A DNA stretch of 7,201 nt from positions 1 through 7,201 of the forward strand of contig JAJZEJ010000176.1 in NCBI GenBank assembly GCA_021828635.1. The letters are read 5' to 3'. Position 1 is the stretch's first letter. Every line of letters starts with the position of its first letter. The notes beneath the pieces were generated by a model. The model did no database searches. It saw only the letters and a program-made list of their open reading frames with translations, and was not told the origin of the DNA. Positions 1-5,916 of this stretch are shown here, piece after piece. Source of the DNA: Chloroflexota bacterium. GTDB lineage: Bacteria > Chloroflexota > Ktedonobacteria > Ktedonobacterales > Ktedonobacteraceae. A program made the translations under genes and the position numbers.

Positions 1-324
1 CTATAGGTTTACTAGTTTTGCGTCCACAGCTTCATACGCTTATTTGCTGATATCGTTAAAGTTCCAATGTTGGTAAAGAAAGGAGCTTTCCGCAAGCGCA
101 CAGCTGAAGCATCACGTTCATCCAATCCATGCAGGTATTGTATCTAGCAGGCATAGTTGCCTCTATAGTGTGCCTTGCTTCTTTAGATTTTGATAACCGC
201 ATATTTCATTGGGTGAATCAACATATCCCAGACAGAGAAGTTCAGTGGGCAAAGAGAGAGCATCCTGCAAACACAGTCGATCTGCGTTCGTTACCAATTT
301 GTCCAGTCCAAAGGAGAACTTGAT
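1..324. other. Leader region without a supportable gene
   Basis: I see no convincing gene here. One frame is open from the window edge to a stop at 74-76 (24 codons). It could be the tail of an upstream gene, but I do not recognise it. The region looks AT-richer than the genes that follow. It holds two small inverted repeats: GAAAG/CTTTC arms at 78-82 and 86-90, and AGGCA/TGCCT arms at 149-153 and 158-162. A possible -10 box, TATAGT, lies at 164-169 without a matching -35 box. The operon promoter is probably in this region, but I cannot place it with confidence. Confidence 0.5.
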
Positions 325-1692
325 ATGTTCCTTGAACAAGGCGAGGTCATCGACGATATCATTAAAAAGATCCGCATTGGGCGCATCACACGCCGAACAT
401 TCCTTGAGCGAGCTGTTGCCGTTGGATTGTCCAGCGCCGCAGCCGTCTCGTTGCTGGAGGCTTGCGGTGGCACTAGCAACAGCACAGGTGGCAATGGGCA
501 GACCGTCAACGTCAACTATATCCAGAAGGACACTAATGGTGTTTTCGCAGGCCTTGTGAAGACGTTTAACGATCAGAACAACGGTGTCCATATCAACTAC
601 AACAACAATGCCCCCAGTGATACAGGTCAGCTCTTAACCATCGTGACGACGATGCTACGCGCCCGCAGCAGCTCCATTGATATCTTCCCAATGGATATCA
701 TCTGGCCGCCGGAGTTTGGTGCGAATGGTTGGACAGTGCCTATCACCGAGAGTATGTGGCCTGCCAGTGAGCGAGCAAATTATCTGCCAGGGCCATTGCA
801 AGGCTGCACTTACAACGGCAAGTTGTGGGCCGCTCCGCAATATACCGATGTCGGCATCATCTACTATCGTACCGACATTATCTCAACTCCACCAAACACC
901 TGGGATGAATTGACAGCGATGGCGAAGGCGGTCTCTCCATCCAAAGCGAAGTTTGGCTATGTCTGGGAAGGGGCGCAATACGAGGGGCTGGTGTGTGACT
1001 TTGTCGAGGTTCTCTACGGCTACGGTGGGTCGGTACTGGCTGCCAACGATCCTACGAAGGTCACGGTCAATAGTGCGGAGGGTCTGGCAGCATTGACACA
1101 GATGGTCGGTTGGGTGGGTACAATTTCACCGGCTGCGGTCACGACCTATGAAGAGCCACAGGCGCTCTCGGCCTGGCAAGCTGGTACCTCGGCCTTCATG
1201 CGTAACTGGCCCTACGCCATTGCGTTGAGCAATGACCCAACTGCCTCGAAGGTTGCCAACAAGTTTGATGAGCATCCTATGCTCTACGGTGGTGCCAATG
1301 CTGTTGGTCACAATACCATCGGTCACTCAAACATTGGTGGTTGGCAATTGGGCATCAACGCCTTCACTAAGAATCCCGACGCGGCCTGGAAGTTTGTCCA
1401 ATATCTGGAAGGCCCGGCACCCCAGAAAACCATTGCTATGAAGCTGTCGTTTTTGGCGACGCTGAAGAGCATCTATACCGACACTGCTGTGTTGTCGAAT
1501 AACCCATTCTTCGGCAAGGTGCAAAACATCGTCCAGAATGCGTTGCCGCGTCCGGTCTCGCCTTTCTACCCCGATATCAGCAATGCTATCCAACTGCGCG
1601 TTCACAATGCCCTGATCAAGCAAACTACTCCTGCGCAGGCATTGAGCTTGCTACAGTCAGATTTACAGGCCATCGTGACCAGAACAGCATAA
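325..1692 (+). CDS. ABC sugar transporter, family 1 solute-binding lipoprotein (trehalose/maltose type)
   Basis: This is the extracytoplasmic sugar receptor of an ABC importer. It delivers its ligand to the two permeases encoded downstream. The 455-residue length fits family 1 (MalE/UgpB-like) binding proteins. The N-terminus carries a twin-arginine motif, TRRTFLE (22-28), a hydrophobic stretch (about 29-44) and a lipobox LEAC ending at Cys47. It is therefore probably a Tat-exported lipoprotein anchored at the outer face of the membrane. A Gly/Ser/Thr/Asn-rich linker follows (48-59). Family hallmarks are GKLWAAPQYTD (165-175), the YYRTDII strand (180-186), TWDEL (192-196), QYEGLVCDF (218-226), FMRNWPYA (291-298) and GGWQLGI (338-344) followed by NPDAAWKFVQYL (350-361). 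The QYEGLVCDF block and RPVSPFYPDIS (409-419) resemble the trehalose/maltose-binding branch (ThuE, LpqY, archaeal TMBP). That ligand assignment is inferred from memory of the family. The ATG has AAGGAG at 311-316, eight bases upstream. Confidence 0.93.
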   Translation: MFLEQGEVIDDIIKKIRIGRITRRTFLERAVAVGLSSAAAVSLLEACGGTSNSTGGNGQTVNVNYIQKDTNGVFAGLVKTFNDQNNGVHINYNNNAPSDTGQLLTIVTTMLRARSSSIDIFPMDIIWPPEFGANGWTVPITESMWPASERANYLPGPLQGCTYNGKLWAAPQYTDVGIIYYRTDIISTPPNTWDELTAMAKAVSPSKAKFGYVWEGAQYEGLVCDFVEVLYGYGGSVLAANDPTKVTVNSAEGLAALTQMVGWVGTISPAAVTTYEEPQALSAWQAGTSAFMRNWPYAIALSNDPTASKVANKFDEHPMLYGGANAVGHNTIGHSNIGGWQLGINAFTKNPDAAWKFVQYLEGPAPQKTIAMKLSFLATLKSIYTDTAVLSNNPFFGKVQNIVQNALPRPVSPFYPDISNAIQLRVHNALIKQTTPAQALSLLQSDLQAIVTRTA

Positions 1693-1883
1693 GCTGGTAG
1701 TATCCTGTAGCGCATCATGCAACGATGGGGTATCTGTATAGATACCCCATCGCATGACCTCTATAGATAGGAACCGTCTGTTGTACCCACCGAGAGATCT
1801 CTTGACAGGTAGCCACCCCCAGCAGACCAGCTACTTGCTAGAAGACAGTCTCGCGGTGAATAGCTGCAAAAAGGAACGAACGT
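1693..1883. other. 191-bp intercistronic gap within the transporter operon
   Basis: No gene is visible in this gap. Apart from the 13-bp stem-loop it contains an imperfect direct repeat, CTGTATAGATA (1734-1744) and CTCTATAGATA (1759-1769), with one mismatch. The first copy overlaps the loop and descending arm of the hairpin. A TTGACA hexamer at 1802-1807 has no -10 box at a workable distance. The gap ends in the AAGGA ribosome binding site (1871-1875) of the first permease. Confidence 0.6.
1723..1752 (+). promoter_or_regulatory. Intercistronic stem-loop between binding protein and permease genes
   Basis: This is a perfect 13-bp inverted repeat with arms CGATGGGGTATCT (1723-1735) and AGATACCCCATCG (1740-1752) around a 4-base loop, GTAT. 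It lies 30 bases after the binding-protein stop codon. No run of T follows, so it is not a classical intrinsic terminator. The likely role, by analogy with the malE-malF gap of enteric bacteria, is to protect the 3' end of the upstream message or to reduce read-through. Either would give more binding protein than permease. The structure is seen directly; the role is inferred. Confidence 0.75.
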
Positions 1884-2801
1884 ATGGCAACACAGGCAGT
1901 AGAAGTACCTGCTAAGAAGCAAACGTTGCGGGAGCGTCTGGATTTGGGCAATGGCTTTGCCCCGTACCTCCTGGTACTCCCTACCGTCATCGTAATTCTG
2001 GCGGTGGCGGGCTATCCTATTCTGAATTCCTTCTGGCTCAGTTTGCTTGACAACCCTCTCAGCCCTAGTGCAAGTTTTGCTGGCTTGCAAAACTTTGTCA
2101 AGCTATTTCAAAGTAGCACCTTTGTCGCTTCAATTGGCTCGACCTTCACCTTCACGATTATCAGCGTAATCCTGGAGACGGTCTTAGGTCTGGGTGTTGC
2201 TCTGCTCATCAATGGTATGTTCCCAGGACGTGGCCTGGTACGCGCTGCTATTCTTGTACCGTGGGCCTTCCCCACGGTGATCTCCGCCGAAATCTGGTTG
2301 CTGATGTACAATGACCGTACCGGCATCATTAGCTACTTTATGCAGCAGCTTCATATACTGGCTCCTGGGGCTACATTGTTGGAAACGAGTGCTGGTATTG
2401 TTGCGGCCTCCATCATCACCGATGTCTGGAAAACCACACCTTTTATGGCCTTGCTGATTCTGGCCGGTCTCCAAGTCATTCCCAACGAATTGTATGAAGC
2501 GGCCAGTGTCGATGGCAGTACAAAATGGCAGCAATTTTGGACGATTACCTTGCCGATGATCACCGGGCCACTCATTATCGCCTTACTTTTCCGCACCCTG
2601 GCGGCCCTCGGTGTCTTCGATCTCTACTACGTTCTGGCCGGTAATCAAGTGCAAAGCATCGCATCGTACTCGTATAACTACATGTTTACGCGCACTACCT
2701 TCGATTTCGTTTCTGGCGTGGCTGCTGCCGTTGTTCTGTTTGTGATGGGCGTGATTATCAGCATATTGTTCGGTATACTTATGCGTGTCACACGTCAGTA
2801 G
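1884..2801 (+). CDS. ABC sugar transporter, permease (MalF/ThuF/SugA-like)
   Basis: This is the first membrane subunit of the sugar importer. It pairs with the next gene product to form the transport channel. At 305 residues it has the usual length for a family 1 carbohydrate permease without the extra periplasmic loop of enteric MalF. About six membrane segments are visible: near 27-50, 84-110, 119-141, 170-197, 226-250 and 276-299. The cytoplasmic EAA loop, which docks the ATPase, is clear: YEAASVDG (204-211), then WQQFWTITLP (215-224). The segment VRAAILVPWAFPTVISAEIW (119-138) is typical of the family. The ATG has AAGGA eight bases upstream. The gene lies 191 bp after the binding-protein gene, with the stem-loop between them, and 48 bp before the second permease, so all three probably share one message. 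Sugar specificity cannot be read from a permease alone. Confidence 0.95.
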   Translation: MATQAVEVPAKKQTLRERLDLGNGFAPYLLVLPTVIVILAVAGYPILNSFWLSLLDNPLSPSASFAGLQNFVKLFQSSTFVASIGSTFTFTIISVILETVLGLGVALLINGMFPGRGLVRAAILVPWAFPTVISAEIWLLMYNDRTGIISYFMQQLHILAPGATLLETSAGIVAASIITDVWKTTPFMALLILAGLQVIPNELYEAASVDGSTKWQQFWTITLPMITGPLIIALLFRTLAALGVFDLYYVLAGNQVQSIASYSYNYMFTRTTFDFVSGVAAAVVLFVMGVIISILFGILMRVTRQ

Positions 2802-2849
2802 CAAAAGCAAAGAGCATTGATAGCTTTATCCTGAGAAAGGAGATAGACG

Positions 2850-3743
2850 ATGGCCGTTAAGGGGCAAGTTATCCCCGCAACCCGTGCAAAGGCAGGCACC
2901 GCAGCGCCGGAGCAGGGCATACCGTGGGGCAAGATCATTCGTTACATAGGAGTGGTGCTGGTTGTCTTCATTGCAATCGCCCCACTCTACTGGACATTTG
3001 CAACATCTGTTAAAAGTGGTGTCGAACTCAACGCCTCGCCACCCACACTTATTCCGCATACGTTCTCACTCACAAACTATGCAAGCGACCTGCATGTAAG
3101 CTCTTTCACTCGTGATCTACTCAACAGCACAATCATTGCTGTTATCACCACCCTTATATCGCTGTCCGTTGGTATACTTTGTGCCTATGCCATTGCCCGC
3201 ATGAACTTCCGTGGCAAAGGTGCTGTGCTAGGCATCACCTTATCGGTACAGATGATACCGGCTATTGCAATGGTCGGGCCGCTCTTCGTGTTTTTCACAA
3301 GTGTGCTTCCCGTCTATAACACTTACCTGGCTTTGATTATCCCTGATCTCGTGTATACCCTACCAATCACTGTCTGGTTCATGACTTCCTTCTTCCGTGA
3401 TCTACCGCCAGATTTGGAAGAGGCAGCACGTGTAGATGGAGCCTCTCGACTACGAGCCTTGTGGGAAGTCATCGTCCCACTCACCGCTCCAGGTGTCTTC
3501 GCCTCAGCGATTCTCTCGTTCATCGCCGTCTGGAACGACTTCGTTTTTGGCTTGACACTCACCGCCGATCCGACAGCGCAGCCTGTCACCGTCGGCGTCA
3601 CGCGCTTCGCTGGCGAGCATACTATCCCCTGGGGCGAAATTGCCGCCGCCGCCATAATCGTGACCATTCCGCTCGTGATCGTTGTGCTGTTCCTCCAGAA
3701 GCGCATCGTCTCTGGCCTCACCGCCGGGGCCGTGAAGGGCTAA
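2850..3743 (+). CDS. ABC sugar transporter, permease (MalG/ThuG/SugB-like)
   Basis: This is the second membrane subunit of the same importer. The 297 residues match MalG-type permeases. A hydrophilic N-terminal tail (1-28) is followed by about six membrane segments, near 30-50, 93-116, 125-150, 156-182, 211-232 and 264-283. The EAA loop reads LEEAARVDGASRLRALWEVI (189-208), followed by VPLTAPG (209-215), the standard contact site for the ATPase. Its C-terminus, LQKRIVSGLTAGAVKG, is the usual MalG-family ending. The start is supported by AAGGAG at 2837-2842, seven bases before the ATG. No ATP-binding gene follows: the operon ends here and the next gene converges on it. As in many Gram-positive and Chloroflexota sugar importers, a shared MsmK/UgpC-type ATPase encoded elsewhere is the probable partner. 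That last point is inference. Confidence 0.95.
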   Translation: MAVKGQVIPATRAKAGTAAPEQGIPWGKIIRYIGVVLVVFIAIAPLYWTFATSVKSGVELNASPPTLIPHTFSLTNYASDLHVSSFTRDLLNSTIIAVITTLISLSVGILCAYAIARMNFRGKGAVLGITLSVQMIPAIAMVGPLFVFFTSVLPVYNTYLALIIPDLVYTLPITVWFMTSFFRDLPPDLEEAARVDGASRLRALWEVIVPLTAPGVFASAILSFIAVWNDFVFGLTLTADPTAQPVTVGVTRFAGEHTIPWGEIAAAAIIVTIPLVIVVLFLQKRIVSGLTAGAVKG

Positions 3744-3764
3744 CACAAATACTTCCATAGCGTA

Positions 3765-3801
3765 AGAAAGCGATGTCGAGAATATCCCGACATCGCTTTC
3801 T
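3765..3801. terminator. Strong inverted repeat between convergent genes, probable bidirectional terminator
   Basis: A perfect 14-bp inverted repeat has arms AGAAAGCGATGTCG (3765-3778) and CGACATCGCTTTCT (3788-3801) with a 9-base loop. It sits 21 bases after the second permease stop codon and 35 bases past the stop codon of the converging GH13 gene. The stem ends in A-rich and T-rich bases on its outer sides, and the plus-strand sequence after it is moderately T-rich (GCTTGTTTG). Position and symmetry suggest that it ends transcription from both sides. The T-tract is weak, so termination efficiency is uncertain. Confidence 0.75.
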
Positions 3802-3836
3802 GCTTGTTTGATGAGACAGGAGAAATAACCTGATGG

Positions 3837-5471
3837 TTAAAGATTCTCTAACTCGATAATCTCTCCTTCTTTACCGCGTAATTGCAATTGTGCTAAATTG
3901 ACTGATTCCTCACGATCTAGATATGTGGAGAGAACGATACGTCCATGCCCCACCTGTGATAAATTCACGATTTGTTCGTCGTCTGAGAAATTTAGAGCAA
4001 TCAGGTAACGCTGGCTACCAGACTGACGCTGATAGATGAAACAGCTATCGGGTACACCATTGATGGTATGATAGCTACCAATCGAAAGTGCAGGCTGCAC
4101 GCGACGCAACTCGATGAGACGGCGCGTGAGGGTTAGCAGTGAATGAGGGTTCTCACGTTCGACCGCAACGTTGTTCTGCTGATAATCTGCGGGAACAGGT
4201 AGCCAGGGTTCGACACCAGATGGGCAGAACCCAGCATTTGGACTCCTATTCCACTGCATCGGTGTACGTTCTGGATCTCGTCCGAGACCCAGGCCAGGTA
4301 TATTTTTCTCCATCGGATCGCTAACCCGTTCAGGTGGAATATCCCCATCGTGCATGCCAATCTCATCACCATAATAGAGTGTTGGGGTACCTCGTAGGGT
4401 AAGCAGTAGCAGCATGGCAAGACGCGCAAACACTGGACCCACACGGCTGATGATTCGCGGCTCATCGTGATTGCCAAGTACATTGTTAGGCCAGGCTCCT
4501 GGCGGGAGATGCCTTTCAAGCGTCTCGACTGACTGACGAATAACCTGGGCGTTCCAGGGTATATTGAGTAAATCAAAGTTAAAGGGCATATGAAATTCAT
4601 CAAGATCGGCACCATAATAGCTAGCCCACACCGCCCGGTCAAAAATATGCACTTCACCCATCATAAGACGCGGTCGCGTTGTGCTATAGTGATTGAGCAT
4701 GGAGCGCAGTTCGTGGTAGACCGTATGCACATCGCTATGTCCATTATCATAAAGATGCAGTTGCGAAGCATAGTCGCCCATCGGCTTGTGCAAAACTCGC
4801 TCACCAGTAAGATTAAGCGGGTTATCACGCAAGTTGGGATCCTTGAGGATAAAATGGGCGGCATCCACACGAAATCCGTCGATTCCCCGCTCTAGCCAGA
4901 AGCGGATGACATCGAACATGGCAGCTTTGACAGCCGGATTGCGCCAGTTAAGGTCCGGTTGTTTGCTAAGAAATGTATGTAAATAATACTGGGAGGTAGC
5001 TTCATCCCACGTCCAAGCCGCTCCACCCATCACACTTAACCAGTTATTAGGAGGAGAGCCATCGGATTTGGGGTCAGCCCATATATACCAGTCCCGCTGA
5101 GGATTCTGACGAGAACTGCGAGATGCGAGAAACCAGGGATGCTCATCGGAGGTATGGTTGGGAACAAAATCAATGATGACTTGAAGATCGCGCTGATGAG
5201 CCTGCTCGATCAGTGCATCACACGTTTCCATGTTGCCGAAAATAGGATCAATACCGCAATAATCCGTGATGTCATAGCCGAAGTCGGCCATCGGTGAGGG
5301 ATAGAACGGGGAAAGCCAGAGCGCATCTACTCCTAACCATGTTAAATAGTCGAGCTGGCTGATAATTCCCTGTAAATCTCCAATGCCATCGCCGTTGCTA
5401 TCTTTGAAACTGCGCGGGTAAATCTGATAGATGGTTCCGTGTTGCCACCAGGAGAAGCTCTCGAATATCAC
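3837..5471 (-). CDS. GH13 alpha-glucosidase / oligo-glucosidase
   Basis: This is a glycoside hydrolase family 13 enzyme, probably releasing glucose from short alpha-glucosides brought in by the adjacent ABC importer. It has no signal peptide, so it should be cytoplasmic. The 544 residues fit the oligo-1,6-glucosidase/alpha-glucosidase group. The N-terminus shows IYQIYPRSF (14-22) and a Ca-binding-type loop, DSNGDGIGD (24-32). Conserved regions follow in order: DFVPNHTS (101-108), GFRVDAAHF (199-207) with nucleophile Asp203, MGEVHIF (271-277) with acid/base Glu273, and LGNHDEPR (332-339) with Asp336. A C-terminal beta domain ends the protein. Ala204 after the nucleophile points to alpha-1,4 rather than alpha-1,6 cleavage by the known Val versus Thr/Ala rule. 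A trehalose-acting or transferring activity is not excluded. Translation starts at GTG, with AAGGAG five bases upstream and no better in-frame ATG. It converges on the permease operon and has its own promoter. Confidence 0.95.
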   Translation of the reverse strand: MIFESFSWWQHGTIYQIYPRSFKDSNGDGIGDLQGIISQLDYLTWLGVDALWLSPFYPSPMADFGYDITDYCGIDPIFGNMETCDALIEQAHQRDLQVIIDFVPNHTSDEHPWFLASRSSRQNPQRDWYIWADPKSDGSPPNNWLSVMGGAAWTWDEATSQYYLHTFLSKQPDLNWRNPAVKAAMFDVIRFWLERGIDGFRVDAAHFILKDPNLRDNPLNLTGERVLHKPMGDYASQLHLYDNGHSDVHTVYHELRSMLNHYSTTRPRLMMGEVHIFDRAVWASYYGADLDEFHMPFNFDLLNIPWNAQVIRQSVETLERHLPPGAWPNNVLGNHDEPRIISRVGPVFARLAMLLLLTLRGTPTLYYGDEIGMHDGDIPPERVSDPMEKNIPGLGLGRDPERTPMQWNRSPNAGFCPSGVEPWLPVPADYQQNNVAVERENPHSLLTLTRRLIELRRVQPALSIGSYHTINGVPDSCFIYQRQSGSQRYLIALNFSDDEQIVNLSQVGHGRIVLSTYLDREESVNLAQLQLRGKEGEIIELENL

Positions 5472-5511
5472 AATTGCTCCTTTTCATACTTCTTCGTAGA
5501 TAAGAAACTTT

Positions 5512-5521
5512 GAAACGTTTC
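5512..5521. promoter_or_regulatory. LacI-type operator candidate for the GH13 gene
   Basis: GAAACGTTTC is a perfect 10-bp palindrome with a central CG, the form bound by many LacI/GalR-family sugar repressors. On the minus strand it falls roughly 12-21 bases downstream of the predicted transcription start of the GH13 gene. A bound repressor there would block the polymerase. Sugar-inducible control fits the gene's role. No LacI-family gene is present in the window, and no equivalent site was found before the binding-protein gene. Confidence 0.55.
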
Positions 5522-5530
5522 CATGACTGA

Positions 5531-5545
5531 TACACTGTAAGTGTA
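5531..5545. promoter_or_regulatory. Inverted repeat overlapping the GH13 -10 box
   Basis: Arms TACACT (5531-5536) and AGTGTA (5540-5545) are separated by three bases. The right arm, read on the minus strand, is the predicted -10 hexamer TACACT, so a dimeric regulator bound here would compete with RNA polymerase. It may be a second operator of a different family from the GAAACGTTTC site, or a chance symmetry of a 6-bp arm. Confidence 0.35.
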
Positions 5546-5568
5546 CCCTATCCTTGCCTATCTGTAAA
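5540..5568 (-). promoter_or_regulatory. Sigma-70-type promoter of the GH13 gene
   Basis: On the minus strand a -35 box TTTACA (5568-5563, five of six matches to TTGACA) and a -10 box TACACT (5545-5540, four of six) are separated by exactly 17 bases. Transcription would start near 5533, giving a leader of about 60 bases before the GTG at 5471. The operator candidate lies inside this leader. Confidence 0.6.
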
Positions 5569-5623
5569 GTCTCCGCTTCCCTCATTTCTTCTAAACGTTG
5601 CCCTTTTTCTATACGGATTGCTG

Positions 5624-5632
5624 TGATATACT
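5624..5632 (+). promoter_or_regulatory. Extended -10 promoter of the hicB-like gene
   Basis: TGATATACT combines an extended -10 TG with a hexamer, TATACT, that matches five of six consensus bases. The -35 position holds only a T-rich stretch near 5604-5610, which is acceptable for an extended -10 promoter. Transcription would start near 5639, about 26 bases before the ATG at 5665. It would also cover the STAND NTPase gene. Confidence 0.55.
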
Positions 5633-5664
5633 GTCATCAAAAAGAGATGCAAAGAGGGAAATAC

Positions 5665-5901
5665 ATGGCGCACGAGTATAAATATACGATTATCTTGCAT
5701 CCTGATACAGAAGAGGGTGGTTACACGGTGACAGTGCCAACCTTGCCAGGATGTATCACTGAAGGCGACACACTTGAAGAGGCTATCGCAATGGCAAAAG
5801 ATGCCATTCAGCTTTATATCGAGTCGCTGCTTGTGGATGGCGAACCTGTGCCAGAAGAGCATGAACACCCACAAGCTATTGTCATTAGTGTAGCCGCTTG
5901 A
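5665..5901 (+). CDS. HicB-like antitoxin-fold protein, without a visible HicA partner
   Basis: This 78-residue protein has the compact HicB N-terminal fold (partial RNase H-like). It shows an opening strand YKYTIIL (5-11), then EGGYTVTVPTLPGC (17-30), EGDTLEEAI (33-41), an amphipathic helix to about residue 55, and a closing GEPVPEE (59-65). Classical HicB proteins neutralise the HicA mRNA interferase, and many carry a C-terminal DNA-binding domain. This one ends right after the core, so it lacks that domain. No HicA-like gene (small, double-stranded-RNA-binding fold with a GSH motif) was found on either side: a glucosidase gene lies upstream and a STAND NTPase begins 15 bases downstream. I chose the ATG at 5665 because AGAGGG (5653-5658) stands six bases before it and the fold begins there. 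An ATG at 5647 is less likely. Its role is unknown; an orphan regulator or adaptor is possible. Confidence 0.85.
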   Translation: MAHEYKYTIILHPDTEEGGYTVTVPTLPGCITEGDTLEEAIAMAKDAIQLYIESLLVDGEPVPEEHEHPQAIVISVAA

Positions 5902-5916
5902 GAGGTACAAACCTGC

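Noticed and set aside
129..323. A 64-codon open frame with a hydrophobic start ahead of the binding-protein gene
   Set aside because: It has no ribosome binding site and no recognisable family, and its end runs through the ribosome binding site of the next gene. It is probably chance.
163..591. A 142-codon open frame on the minus strand
   Set aside because: It overlaps the leader and the signal-peptide region of the binding-protein gene antisense, and its cysteine-rich sequence resembles no family. It is a shadow of the real gene.
1802..1807. A perfect TTGACA hexamer suggesting an internal promoter before the first permease
   Set aside because: No -10-like hexamer stands 16-18 bases downstream (the 17-base position reads GACCAG).
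3833..3859. An eight-codon frame after an AGGAG sequence downstream of the terminator hairpin
   Set aside because: It is too short, overlaps the 3' end of the GH13 gene on the other strand, and most likely has no function.
3837..5471. Trehalose-6-phosphate hydrolase (TreC) as the identity of the GH13 enzyme
   Set aside because: The partner is an ABC importer, which delivers unphosphorylated sugar, and there is no phosphotransferase gene nearby. An alpha-glucosidase fits better.
5472..5664. A hidden HicA toxin gene upstream of the hicB-like gene
   Set aside because: The interval is taken up by two divergent promoters, and I found no small frame with a HicA-like GSH motif on either strand.
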